Below are positions 1 to 5,793 of a stretch of 8,409 nt of DNA, in pieces. The DNA comes from Citrobacter freundii (GTDB taxonomy: Bacteria; Bacteroidota; Bacteroidia; Chitinophagales; Chitinophagaceae). The translations under genes were made by a program, and so were the position numbers. Position 1 is the first letter of the stretch. Every line of letters begins with the position of its first letter. The notes beneath the pieces are model-generated. The model was not told the origin of the DNA and did not search any database. It saw nothing but the letters and a program-made list of their open reading frames with translations. The stretch is from the NCBI GenBank assembly GCA_003243445.1, contig QFQQ01000130.1, positions 1-8,409 of the forward strand, read 5' to 3'.

Positions 1-560
1 TCGAATGGGTTCACCTCTAAGTAACCGTGATCCGCAGCAAACTGAAACATTCCGGCCATTGTCGTCATGTAATAGTTCACAGTAACAACGCTTCGCCCTT
101 TTGCCGGGGCTTTGTTTTTCGTCGGATTCTGGTAACCGGTCAGCAAATCTTTCCTGAGATACAGCAATTCCTCTTTGGTTACTGCTGACGCCAGGCGGTT
201 ACCACCGATCCTCGGAACCATATTCCTTGCGACAGACTCATAGCGATTGAATGCGTTCGCGCAGATTTCCATCCGTTTCAGATCCAGCCATTTTTCTTCA
301 AGTTCTTTCACTGTAATGTCTTTTTTACTTACACCAAAAGCCTTGAGGTTAGGGGAGTCAGGAAACTGGGTTGCATAATCAAAGGTTCCTGTGCGGATGG
401 CAAAACATACTGATGTCCGCAGTTCCCCGGCTATCTTCCTGTTCTTAGCGGTGTCAGGGACACCGAGACTTTCCCTGACACGCTTACCTTTAAAATTAAA
501 CCAGATGCGTAATGTGCCACCGTGGTTTTCGACGCCTGTTGGATATGTGATTTTATCCAT
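1..560 (-). CDS. int: Phage tyrosine integrase, N-terminal part (Rac IntR-like), cut by window edge
   Basis: Site-specific recombinase that integrates and excises the prophage. Only the first 186 codons are in the window and the frame is still open at base 1. Residues about 1-55 form the arm-type DNA-binding domain (PTGVEN, then LRIWFNFKGKRVRESLG), as in the DUF3596 integrases typified by IntR of the Rac prophage. Residues about 80-186 are the core-binding domain, with VTVNYYMTTMAGMFQFAADHGYL near the visible end. The catalytic domain (R..HxxR..Y) lies outside the window, so activity cannot be judged. The start is ATG at 560: GGAGGT lies 8 nt upstream, and a stop lies in frame a short way upstream with no other ATG between. 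It follows xis by 58 bp, the usual last position of a lambdoid leftward operon. The family call rests on remembered similarity to IntR. Confidence 0.93.
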   Translation of the reverse strand, partial: MDKITYPTGVENHGGTLRIWFNFKGKRVRESLGVPDTAKNRKIAGELRTSVCFAIRTGTFDYATQFPDSPNLKAFGVSKKDITVKELEEKWLDLKRMEICANAFNRYESVARNMVPRIGGNRLASAVTKEELLYLRKDLLTGYQNPTKNKAPAKGRSVVTVNYYMTTMAGMFQFAADHGYLEVNPF

Positions 561-618
561 TGGTGTTACCTCCAGACGCCCAAGAGCGATATGAGCTTAC
601 CTTTTTCATGGCATCAAA

Positions 619-855
619 TCACCCTGGCTGTTTGTTTTTCATCGAAGCTACCCAGGCATCGACCGCTTTACGGTTATACATGCATTCACTTGATGGTTTT
701 GGGTTACCATCTGGTGAAACGTGGATATACTCCCTCCCAACCATCCAGCATTCTTTTCTGGCCCGGAGGATGGTACCGGGCTTGAGCCCGGTCACCGCGA
801 TCAGAACACTTTCACAAACCCAATCGTTAGGAGCTAACTGAATAACATTGCTCAT
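619..855 (-). CDS. xis: Excisionase (DUF1233 family)
   Basis: Small recombination directionality factor, expected to bind the attachment region and bias the neighbouring integrase towards excision. It has 78 aa, the normal length for the family. Visible family features are the opening NVIQLAPNDWVCESVLIAVT, then LKPGTILRARK (winged-helix DNA-binding segment, residues about 23-35), WMVGREY (37-43) and the closing block PKPSSECMYNRKAVDAW (53-69). These match the putative excisionases of Rac (YdaQ) and Gifsy-type prophages. The ATG at 855 is preceded by GAGGCGGG. It lies directly upstream of int in the same direction, as expected for a xis-int pair, and 9 bp after the preceding gene. No truncation is seen. 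Confidence 0.9.
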   Translation of the reverse strand: MSNVIQLAPNDWVCESVLIAVTGLKPGTILRARKECWMVGREYIHVSPDGNPKPSSECMYNRKAVDAWVASMKNKQPG

Positions 856-864
856 ATACCCGCC

Positions 865-1011
865 TCACACCAAGTCAAGGCCACGGCAGTGGCGCCACAC
901 ATCAAACATCCGCTTTACCACTTCCCTACAGTAAAAACCGTCGCAATCTCGCGTAAGGTCGTAACGGCTCCCGTACCGTTGGCGCACCCATATTTCAAAT
1001 GCTTTGTGCAT
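865..1011 (-). CDS. Small conserved phage protein, 48 aa, unknown function
   Basis: A 48-aa frame starting MHKAFEIWVRQRYGSRYDL and ending MFDVWRHCRGLDLV, with three Cys (C23, C28, C42). I recognise the type as a small protein often found beside xis in lambdoid prophages, but it has no known function that I can name. Its ATG (1011-1009) overlaps the TAA stop of the gene upstream by one base (TAATG), so translation is probably coupled. It is followed after 9 bp by xis. The coupling and the well-formed protein sequence are the reasons for calling such a short frame. Confidence 0.78.
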   Translation of the reverse strand: MHKAFEIWVRQRYGSRYDLTRDCDGFYCREVVKRMFDVWRHCRGLDLV

Positions 1012-1322
1012 TACTTCACCTCTGCAGATAACGTCGTCACAATGACATGCTGGCGCGCCTTGGGTTTTATCAGAAAAATAGCCTTGTCATGCCTGAGCCC
1101 GTATCCACCTTCACGTTCGCAGCGTGCGACTGAGGCGCACAAAGAGCGGGGAATACCTTTCTTGCTGACATCAAATACCCAGGCGTTTTTGAGATCGAGG
1201 ATCAGATTTCCTACATCGCCACCAATGCGTTCGATATAGCGTTCAATAGCGTGAACAGTCACCATGTAGTGGCGAAACTGCACACTTCCTGAGGCGGTCA
1301 TTATTGGTGTAGTGGTGGTCAT
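1011..1322 (-). CDS. Hypothetical phage protein, 103 aa
   Basis: Unrecognised protein in the leftward operon. I place the start at ATG 1322 (MTTTTPIM), which has GGAGGTGA just upstream and overlaps the TGA stop of the preceding gene by one base (TGATG). A longer reading from 1358 is possible but would add 12 residues that lie inside the upstream gene and have no ribosome site. The centre carries VTVHAIERYIERIGGD (residues about 21-36), an HxxxRYxxR pattern seen in several small phage proteins of unknown role. A basic stretch RHDKAIFLIKPKARQH (about 78-93) follows. There is no signal peptide or membrane segment. The stop TAA overlaps the next ATG by one base. Confidence 0.8.
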   Translation of the reverse strand: MTTTTPIMTASGSVQFRHYMVTVHAIERYIERIGGDVGNLILDLKNAWVFDVSKKGIPRSLCASVARCEREGGYGLRHDKAIFLIKPKARQHVIVTTLSAEVK

Positions 1323-1783
1323 CACTTCACCTCCACGCCGATCCCGGCAATGACACAAGCTCGCTCGATAGCTTCTTTCACCCAGCGCTTATAGGTTTCC
1401 GGATGGAATACTTCGCTTTTCCCGGTATCGCTCCAGAACGCTTTTGACGTAATATCTGGCAGGGTGATGGTCAACGGTTTACCAGAAGTGACATCGCTAA
1501 CCACTCTCTCCCAGCGGTCGCCAGTCTGCGATTCAAGACGCTGAATTAACTCCCCAATACTTAAAGGGGCGATCAACTGCTGGCGTAAGCGCTGAATCTC
1601 CTCAGCCATGTAGTAGCCTGTTTTGCTCCAGGTATCCACATCATCACCGACCATTTCTGGTTCCATGGTCGCCATCAGAACGGCGTCGTGATAGTTCTGG
1701 CTGCCACTGGTAATCGCAACAGCGTAGGTGTCACTGTTTTCGCGCTTATGGATAAGCACGACAGGGTTAGTGATTTTGTTCAT
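1322..1783 (-). CDS. Hypothetical phage protein, 153 aa
   Basis: Soluble, rather acidic protein without a domain I recognise. The N-terminal part (NKITNPVVLIHKRENSDTY) looks beta-rich. The middle (TGYYMAEEIQRLRQQLIAP, residues about 55-75) looks like an amphipathic helix. The C-terminus ends HPETYKRWVKEAIERACVIAG, another helical segment of a kind common in Ea22-like lambdoid accessory proteins, although I do not claim membership. The ATG at 1783 overlaps the stop of the upstream gene by four bases (ATGA), and its own TGA overlaps the next ATG by one. It is therefore locked into the coupled series of the PL operon. It is not essential-looking and could be a host-takeover or moron-type gene. 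Confidence 0.78.
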   Translation of the reverse strand: MNKITNPVVLIHKRENSDTYAVAITSGSQNYHDAVLMATMEPEMVGDDVDTWSKTGYYMAEEIQRLRQQLIAPLSIGELIQRLESQTGDRWERVVSDVTSGKPLTITLPDITSKAFWSDTGKSEVFHPETYKRWVKEAIERACVIAGIGVEVK

Positions 1784-1992
1784 TCCGCTGTCTCCCGCTC
1801 AGCTTCGATGATGGCATCTACAGCCATCACCAGGGTTTTGGCGAGGTCGTCGTAATCCTGCCATGCATCATTGCTAAAAAAATTCGTGAGCATTACTGGC
1901 GCTATCTGCACAACGAGGTGCTGGCGATAGGTCATGCCACGGGGAGTATCGATGCGCGGGCATGGGTAAGCTGAATGCTGGCCTTTGCTCAT
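1780..1992 (-). CDS. Hypothetical phage protein, 70 aa
   Basis: Small protein with the pattern GMTYRQHLVVQIAPVML, then DAWQDYDDLAKTLVMAVDAI and a charged end ERETAE. The arrangement (TxRQ-hydrophobic helix-YDxLA...V..ADAII) is one I know from many small lambdoid proteins of unknown function. The two helices at residues about 21-37 and 46-68 are the only structure I can infer. It starts at ATG 1992 and ends at 1780. Both ends overlap the neighbours by four bases (ATGA), indicating coupled translation. No metal-binding or catalytic motif is visible. Confidence 0.76.
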   Translation of the reverse strand: MSKGQHSAYPCPRIDTPRGMTYRQHLVVQIAPVMLTNFFSNDAWQDYDDLAKTLVMAVDAIIEAERETAE

Positions 1993-2213
1993 CGTGTCGC
2001 CTCTCGTTGAATTGTCTTGTAGGCTCGCAACATATCGCGAGATTTTCCGGACAAAACCGTCTTCATGAAGAACATTCCACTACGGTTTGCAACTATTCCT
2101 GGTGTGCAGAGCAGCGTGGCGTCTACCACGCGGTTATGTTTACGGAACTCAAACACAGTGCTGTTGATCACGATGTTCGCTACGGCGCCATAGTCCTGAT
2201 ATTCGATTTTCAT
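1989..2213 (-). CDS. Hypothetical phage protein, 74 aa
   Basis: Small basic protein beginning MKIEYQDYGAVANIVINST, followed by VFEFRKHNRVVDATLLC and ending in KSRDMLRAYKTIQREATR, probably a C-terminal helix (residues about 56-74). The first half looks like a small beta sheet. I know no function for it, though proteins of this type recur in lambdoid early operons. The ATG at 2213 overlaps the stop of the DnaN-like gene by four bases, and its own stop overlaps the next start by four bases. It is therefore co-expressed with the clamp-like protein and could act with it, but this is inference from position only. Confidence 0.76.
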   Translation of the reverse strand: MKIEYQDYGAVANIVINSTVFEFRKHNRVVDATLLCTPGIVANRSGMFFMKTVLSGKSRDMLRAYKTIQREATR

Positions 2214-2776
2214 GCCAGATGCTCCTCAATAATTTTGAAAGCATCATCACGGCATGGCATCACGACGAACTCAGGATTACCGTATGCAGTGTTGATCACT
2301 GGATCGAACTGAATGCGAACCGCTCCAGCCTCACCGGAAGGGCGTAACTGGATGGGAATAAACTTCCGCTCGCGACCAAACATCTTTTCCGGATAACTGA
2401 GGTATTCAGCCTGGATAACCGGATTGATACTGAAATCCACTTTTTTCGGGATGACGCGTTCCATATCAGGAAAGCGACCATCAACAAGTTTGATGCCGGT
2501 GATCGAAATCCGGCGTTCGAATGCGTCGCGGTGAATGGCAAACGCTTCTTTGTTAAATACCAGTTCAGTGGTTTCCGCTTTCGCCGGAACCGGCCCTTCA
2601 AACTGGACGATGATGTTTTTCTTCGTCCGGATGCCGTGCTCCATGCGCAGGGCTACATGCCCGTTAGTCGACTCGATATATTTCGGAGTGATGTGCACAC
2701 CATTCAGGTAGTAACGGACATCATTTTTTGCTGCGCATACCAGAGCTGCGCGAATGAGTTTCGACTGGATGATCAT
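2210..2776 (-). CDS. Shortened DnaN-like protein (sliding clamp domain II plus clamp C-terminus)
   Basis: 188-aa protein related to the DNA polymerase III beta clamp. Residues 19-26 (DVRYYLNG), 37-40 (TNGH), 96-104 (KLVDGRFPD), 107-111 (RVIPK) and 171-176 (VVMPCR) line up in order with E. coli DnaN DVRYYLNG, TDGH, KLVDGRFPD, RVLPK and VVMPMR (about residues 150 to 365). All of clamp domain I (about 128 residues) is missing, and roughly the first half of domain III is also absent. What remains is domain II plus the terminal half-domain. The retained blocks surround the hydrophobic pocket where clamp-binding proteins dock, while the usual HR after TDG is HV here. A protein like this cannot close a normal ring by itself. 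It might bind host clamp partners or cap the host clamp (inference). It overlaps the ORF6N gene and the next gene by four bases each. The homology call is strong and the role unknown. Confidence 0.85.
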   Translation of the reverse strand: MIIQSKLIRAALVCAAKNDVRYYLNGVHITPKYIESTNGHVALRMEHGIRTKKNIIVQFEGPVPAKAETTELVFNKEAFAIHRDAFERRISITGIKLVDGRFPDMERVIPKKVDFSINPVIQAEYLSYPEKMFGRERKFIPIQLRPSGEAGAVRIQFDPVINTAYGNPEFVVMPCRDDAFKIIEEHLA

Positions 2777-3522
2777 GCTTTACCCTCCCACCCGATAGCC
2801 TGAAACAGCCCCATCTTTGGGTGATACCAGCGTGTGCCGCGCGGTTCAGCTTCAGACATCATCTGGCGGAATGCCTTCATGAACGGCTCAAACTCCACAA
2901 TGGCCCGGCGAGAAAGGAGACCGTCTGGTGTCATGAATTCGTGGGTGTCGGTGGGGATGCGATAAGCATTGACCAGATTCCTGCACTTGGCATCAGTCAT
3001 GCCGCTTTTGGCGACCACCTGGCGGTAACCGACATATCCGGCGCGCATGGTCCCGCGTTTGATGTTCTCCACAGCTTCTGTGACCGTTTCGATCTGCTCT
3101 TCAACATGATTCAGGCGCTTCTGCTGGCGAACGGCATCGGCGGCCATTGCGGCGATCATCTCGATTTCCGTCAGCGGCGCGCGAGTGCGGAAATAGCTGT
3201 TAACCAGCTCTCGCTGAACCTGCCAGGCCAAATCGTCGGTAAAGGATTTCACCAACATCAGATACCCGGATTCGACCAGTACAATTCCTGATGCTGCAAA
3301 TTTGGAGAAAGTACCGTCAGGAAGGTGTCGACGAATTTCGTCGGAACCTAATTCGAAGTAGTCTTCTCCTTCAATAAGACGAGACTTGTTTTCTCGGAAA
3401 TTGCGTCCAGCAGTTCCGTCTGGCCGCTGGTGGACTTCATCAATCATCGCCAGCGTCACAACACGCTGGCCGCGATATTCGACTGCCGGAAGCTGTCTGT
3501 TGTTGATAGTTATTGTGTTCAT
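2773..3522 (-). CDS. ORF6N-domain phage protein (antirepressor-like)
   Basis: 249-aa protein. Residues about 5-60 (LPAVEYRGQRVVTLAMIDE, then GRNFRENKSRLIEGEDYFEL) are an ORF6N domain, a DNA-binding-type module found with KilA-N and Bro domains in phage antirepressor-like proteins. Residues about 75-112 (SGIVLVESGYLMLVKSF, then WQVQRELVNSYFR) complete the N-terminal module. Residues about 117-155 (EIEMIAAMAADAVRQQKRLN and following) look like a coiled coil. The C-terminal part contains GMTDAKCRNLVNAYRIPTDT and ends GLFQAIGWEGKA. The start is ATG 3522, with GAGGAAGGA upstream in the 12-bp gap from the previous gene. It overlaps the clamp-like gene by four bases. The function of such leftward-operon copies is not known. 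A second, KilA-N type protein lies in the rightward operon. Confidence 0.84.
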   Translation of the reverse strand: MNTITINNRQLPAVEYRGQRVVTLAMIDEVHQRPDGTAGRNFRENKSRLIEGEDYFELGSDEIRRHLPDGTFSKFAASGIVLVESGYLMLVKSFTDDLAWQVQRELVNSYFRTRAPLTEIEMIAAMAADAVRQQKRLNHVEEQIETVTEAVENIKRGTMRAGYVGYRQVVAKSGMTDAKCRNLVNAYRIPTDTHEFMTPDGLLSRRAIVEFEPFMKAFRQMMSEAEPRGTRWYHPKMGLFQAIGWEGKA

Positions 3523-3534
3523 TTGCGTCCTTCC

Positions 3535-4113
3535 TCAGTGCATGATCGGCATATCTGGCATACCTTCGGTCTGGATTTGCTCGATAAAGCTGTCGTGGAG
3601 AAGGTTGAACCCCTCCCGGCCCATAGCGGACAGCTTGAAACCGGATTCGTCGTCAGCAACAACCATGTCCTGATACATCCGCAGAGCCAGTTGCTGGCCA
3701 ACAGCAGGCCCGTATTTTTCAATTGCGCCAGCCTCAATATGGTTAGCGAGCGCAAAGCGTTCCGGTCCGGGGTAGACGCTGATTGCACCTTGCTTGCCGG
3801 AATAGATAACGGCTGTATCAACGCCGCCTTCGTCGTTCGGAACTTCGACCGTCCCGTTCTTCTCCTGCTCCTCAGCGATGAATACCGCGGCGAGCAACCA
3901 GCGCCAGACGATGATTTGCTTATCGATGTTGAGCGTAATCCAGTTGCTTTCTACCGCCTCCATGATGGAGGCCAGCAGTTCCATTCCTTCCGCAATGTTT
4001 TTGTCATAGTGACCGTTGTCGAGCTGACGAATAGCTGCGGAATATCCAATCACGCGATTTCCAAACCGAATGCCGGTTGACGTTGGTTCGGGGTTAAATG
4101 CTGTGCGATCCAT
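3535..4113 (-). CDS. Hypothetical phage protein, 192 aa
   Basis: Unrecognised soluble protein. Residues about 20-70 (RVIGYSAAIRQLDNGHYDKN, ELLASIMEAVESNWITLNI) and 67-83 (IVWRWLLAAVFIAEEQE) appear helical. An acidic middle (VEVPNDEGGVDTAVIY) and a helical C-terminal half (ERFALANHIEAGAIEKYG, then GFKLSAMGREGFNLLHDSFI) follow. The hydrophobic WRWLLAAVFIA stretch is too short and too charged around it to be a confident membrane segment. ATG 4113 is preceded by GAGGT and lies within the last 20 bases of the gene upstream. It ends 12 bp before the ORF6N gene. No catalytic motif is visible and I do not assign a role. Confidence 0.8.
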   Translation of the reverse strand: MDRTAFNPEPTSTGIRFGNRVIGYSAAIRQLDNGHYDKNIAEGMELLASIMEAVESNWITLNIDKQIIVWRWLLAAVFIAEEQEKNGTVEVPNDEGGVDTAVIYSGKQGAISVYPGPERFALANHIEAGAIEKYGPAVGQQLALRMYQDMVVADDESGFKLSAMGREGFNLLHDSFIEQIQTEGMPDMPIMH

Positions 4114-4528
4114 TACGTACCTCTGCTGGTTTGCTGGACTGAAGTTCTTCGCGTTCTTTCACGTAGCGGTCATGCATGGCATCCCATTTTTCGCACCACT
4201 TCTGCATATCGCGCTTACGGGCAAAGATGCGGCGCAGCCGGCGAACGCAGCGCTGGTGGGCGAAGTGATACTCTTTCGTGACGCCGCCGCGCTCCCATAC
4301 TTCTCCGTGTACCGGATGGCAGACCTTTACATCAGGATGGCGGCACATAAAGCCCGATGCCTCGAATGCCCAGGTGGTCATGAAGAACGCCAGATAGCGG
4401 ATCGCCGTATCGCGGCTGAAGCAGCGCTTCATGCGTCCATGCCGCATAGCGACGAACAGGTTGCCCACAGGCGTATGGTGAATCTGAAACGCCAGGTCAA
4501 TGGCACTGGCGGTACGGTTGTCGATCAT
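4094..4528 (-). CDS. Hypothetical phage protein, 144 aa, Cys/His/Arg-rich
   Basis: Basic protein with IHHTPVGNLFVAMRHGRMKR (residues about 16-35), CFSRDTAIRYLAFFMTTWAFE (36-56) and a Cys/His-rich centre FMCRHPDVKVCHPVHGEVW (60-78). KEYHFAHQRCVRRLRRIFARK (85-105) and a charged helical tail follow. Cysteines and histidines in the centre could bind metal, but the spacing does not fit a motif I can name. The Arg-rich RRLRRIFARKR suggests nucleic-acid binding (inference). ATG 4528 has AGGGGAA upstream and overlaps the preceding stop by four bases (ATGA). Proteins of this look occur in lambdoid leftward operons without known function. Confidence 0.8.
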   Translation of the reverse strand: MIDNRTASAIDLAFQIHHTPVGNLFVAMRHGRMKRCFSRDTAIRYLAFFMTTWAFEASGFMCRHPDVKVCHPVHGEVWERGGVTKEYHFAHQRCVRRLRRIFARKRDMQKWCEKWDAMHDRYVKEREELQSSKPAEVRNGSHSI

Positions 4529-4695
4529 CGTTTTATTTCCCCTGAATATTTTTCATGACTCATTACTTCCCAGTTCCGGCCATCGTCTTTCGATAACAGC
4601 CTCCAGCGCGGATTAACCTTCAGGCTGAGATATCCGGTCCTTCGCATACGTCGCGCATATATTCGCTTTCGCCGGTATCGCAACAGGACCTGCAT
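4525..4695 (-). CDS. Small arginine-rich phage protein, 56 aa
   Basis: MQVLLRYRRKRIYARRMRRT at the start, then GYLSLKVNPRWRLLSKDDGR and NWEVMSHEKYSGEIKR. The first 19 residues hold nine Arg/Lys, an arginine-rich stretch that could bind RNA or DNA. The second half (WRLLSKDDGRNWEVMSHEKY) is a block I recall from several small lambdoid proteins, without a sure function. A Kil-type cell-division inhibitor is possible by position only. The ATG at 4695 has a weak GCAGG upstream. Alternatively, with the C8 tract at 4920-4927 as read, ribosomes starting at ATG 4965 stay in this frame and give a 146-aa product that ends in this protein. The first 90 residues of that product look like an out-of-frame shadow. 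Its stop overlaps the next start by four bases. Confidence 0.62.
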   Translation of the reverse strand: MQVLLRYRRKRIYARRMRRTGYLSLKVNPRWRLLSKDDGRNWEVMSHEKYSGEIKR

Positions 4696-4714
4696 TGCCT
4701 GCAGGTGTACGCGT

Positions 4715-4965
4715 TCAGGTATTCGAATTGCTGTCAGTGCCACAAGTAACCTCTTCAATGCGTAGCTCCATTTCGCGAGCCATTTCGATAAAAGTGTCCA
4801 GAGCGCAAATGTGTTCGTCGTCAAGCAGCCGGCGATCGCATGTGACACGACCGTTTTCGATATAAAGAACAACACGCCCGGTGAAGTCCGGAAGGACGTG
4901 CAGATCCACGTTGAGGACTGGGGGGGGATCTGCATTCCATGCACAATTGTTTGTTGTGAGGCCAT
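4715..4965 (-). CDS. Conserved-looking phage protein, frame broken at a C8 tract
   Basis: The body reads VLNVDLHVLPDFTGRVVLYI, ENGRVTCDRRLLDDEHICAL, DTFIEMAREMELRIEEV, an acidic and well-formed protein ending at 4715. In this frame the only ATG is at 5002 (a 95-aa reading). That ATG has no ribosome site and lies inside the upstream gene. The good start is ATG 4965, with GGAGGG upstream and a TAATG overlap with the stop before it. Translation from there (MASQQTIVHGMQIPP) stays in a different frame because the C run at 4920-4927 (minus strand) has 8 bases. With 9 or 6 C the start and body would join into one 83- or 82-aa protein. I therefore read this as one gene interrupted by tract length, either biologically variable or a read error. 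Function unknown. Confidence 0.62.
4920..4927. repeat. G8/C8 homopolymer at a frame break
   Basis: Eight consecutive G on the plus strand (C on the coding strand), between codon 13 of the well-placed start at 4965 and the body of the 4715-4965 gene. Changing the length by +1 or -2 joins the two frames. Confidence 0.9.
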
Positions 4966-5327
4966 TAGTTAATCCCTCCACATACGTATTTCTCTTTCGC
5001 ATGTTTAATTAATTCCGCAAAAATCTCGTCAACAATCATCTTTCCTGTTTCGGTCAGATATTCGGTGTGTCCATTGATATCGACGCTTTTCATATACGTC
5101 TGGCGAAGAAATGTTTCCGCTTCTGTGTTGAATTCAGTCCGAGCCTGTTTTTCGAAGCGCAGCAAAAGTTTCATCATTGATTCTTCGTTAATCTCGATAA
5201 CCTGAATATTGTTATCGGGCATATTTACGGATAGGCAATAACCTCCTGTCTTACGCTTCATTCGATTTAATGTCGCAATAGCAATGCGGCGGCGATAAAT
5301 TTCAATGGTGTTGTTTTTCATTGTCAT
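4965..5327 (-). CDS. Hypothetical phage protein, 120 aa
   Basis: Mostly helical, charged protein: MTMKNNTIEIYRRRIAIATL, then NRMKRKTGGYCLSVNMPDNN, EESMMKLLLRFEKQARTEF, AETFLRQTYMKSVDINGHTEY and GKMIVDEIFAELIKHAKEKYV. No domain is recognised. The start can be ATG 5327, overlapping the previous TAA by one base (TAATG), or ATG 5321 two codons later. The GGGCGG before the stop serves either. Its stop TAA overlaps ATG 4965 of the next gene by one base. The DNA here is visibly richer in A and T than the 1-4500 part of the operon, which suggests a separately acquired segment. Confidence 0.72.
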   Translation of the reverse strand: MTMKNNTIEIYRRRIAIATLNRMKRKTGGYCLSVNMPDNNIQVIEINEESMMKLLLRFEKQARTEFNTEAETFLRQTYMKSVDINGHTEYLTETGKMIVDEIFAELIKHAKEKYVCGGIN

Positions 5328-5440
5328 TACCGCCCGTAAGCCTTGCGCAGAAAAAGGTTTGCAATATGCAGATAACTATTTCCATAAGAGGCAAAAAGTT
5401 TTGCTGTGTTGTGTGCTGCTTTATCTTTCAGAAACGTCAT
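5327..5440 (-). CDS. Possible separate 37-aa protein after the G10 tract
   Basis: From ATG 5440 the frame reads MTFLKDKAAHNTAKLFASYG, then NSYLHIANLFLRKAYGR. It looks like a complete small helical, basic protein. The G10 tract lies 5 nt upstream and could serve as a G-rich ribosome site. Its stop TAA overlaps the next ATG (5327) by one base. It is in frame with the upstream reading only because of the present tract length. I list it as an alternative to the fused call above. Confidence 0.45.
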   Translation of the reverse strand: MTFLKDKAAHNTAKLFASYGNSYLHIANLFLRKAYGR

Positions 5441-5716
5441 TATTGCCCCCCCCCCTTTTTTTGAGGTGTTCTCCATGGTCATTTGGGTCATGAAGCAAAG
5501 CTCATTAAGTAACGAGGTGAATCTTCCTGCTACCTTCACATCAGTGCGTGTGATTGCGGGCATAAGTAACTGGAAAAACTCTGTACGTAGCTCATGCGCG
5601 TATTTATTGGCGCACTCTGCTGTTTTGTGTGCCTTGTTTATATAAAGAATGTCGTCATCCTGATTAACTGAATGGCTCTTGTTATTTAAGACTTCACTTT
5701 TGACGGTAATATTCAT
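5327..5716 (-). CDS. Phage protein, 129 aa, apparently two genes fused through a G10 tract
   Basis: The first 92 or so residues (MNITVKSEVLNNKSHSV, then ANKYAHELRTEFFQLLMPAI and FTSLLNELCFMTQMTMENTS) look like one helical phage protein. After KKGGGAI the frame runs on into MTFLKDKAAHNTAKLFASYG and ends at 5327. The junction is A7 followed by G10 on the coding strand. With 9 or 6 G the first protein would end in TAA overlapping the ATG at 5440 (TAATG), exactly the overlap used at 1011, 4965 and 5327. I chose ATG 5716 because GAGGA lies 7 nt before it, whereas ATG 5722 sits right against that site. Function unknown. The fused state may be a tract-length variant or a read error. Confidence 0.65.
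   Translation of the reverse strand: MNITVKSEVLNNKSHSVNQDDDILYINKAHKTAECANKYAHELRTEFFQLLMPAITRTDVKVAGRFTSLLNELCFMTQMTMENTSKKGGGAIMTFLKDKAAHNTAKLFASYGNSYLHIANLFLRKAYGR
5446..5455. repeat. C10/G10 homopolymer next to A7, at a gene junction
   Basis: Ten C on the plus strand followed by seven T (5456-5462). On the coding strand this is A7G10, the longest homopolymer pair in the window. It sits at the point where two genes are fused or separated depending on length. Confidence 0.9.
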
Positions 5717-5793
5717 CTGCATTTCCTCAGGGTGAGTTGTTCCCCACCGGTTAAGGTGTTATTTATGATGTTTTTTGTTAATTAATGGTTTAA

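Noticed and set aside
1011..1358. Longer start for the 103-aa protein at 1358
   Set aside because: It would add MCHCRDRRGGEV inside the upstream gene without a ribosome site, whereas ATG 1322 has GGAGGTGA and the TGATG overlap.
2821..3291. 156-aa open frame on the plus strand
   Set aside because: It lies wholly opposite the ORF6N gene, is rich in His/Cys/Phe as expected of antisense reading, and has no start signals.
3430..4080. 216-aa open frame on the plus strand
   Set aside because: It is antisense to the ORF6N and 192-aa genes, has no ribosome site or promoter, and an uneven amino-acid make-up. It is a shadow of the minus-strand coding.
4070..4558. 162-aa open frame on the plus strand
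   Set aside because: It is antisense to the 144-aa gene, which is in a coupled operon with proper start signals.
4525..4965. A single 146-aa protein from the strong start at 4965
   Set aside because: Its middle (WICTSFRTSPGVLFF and on) reads like an out-of-frame shadow of the acidic protein in the neighbouring frame. Only the start and the last 56 residues look real. It is kept as a possible product of the C8 form.
5723..5793. Possible nut site or terminator in the 77-bp gap after the first PL gene
   Set aside because: Only short weak inverted repeats (CACC/GGTG) are present, with no boxA-boxB pair and no stem with a T run.
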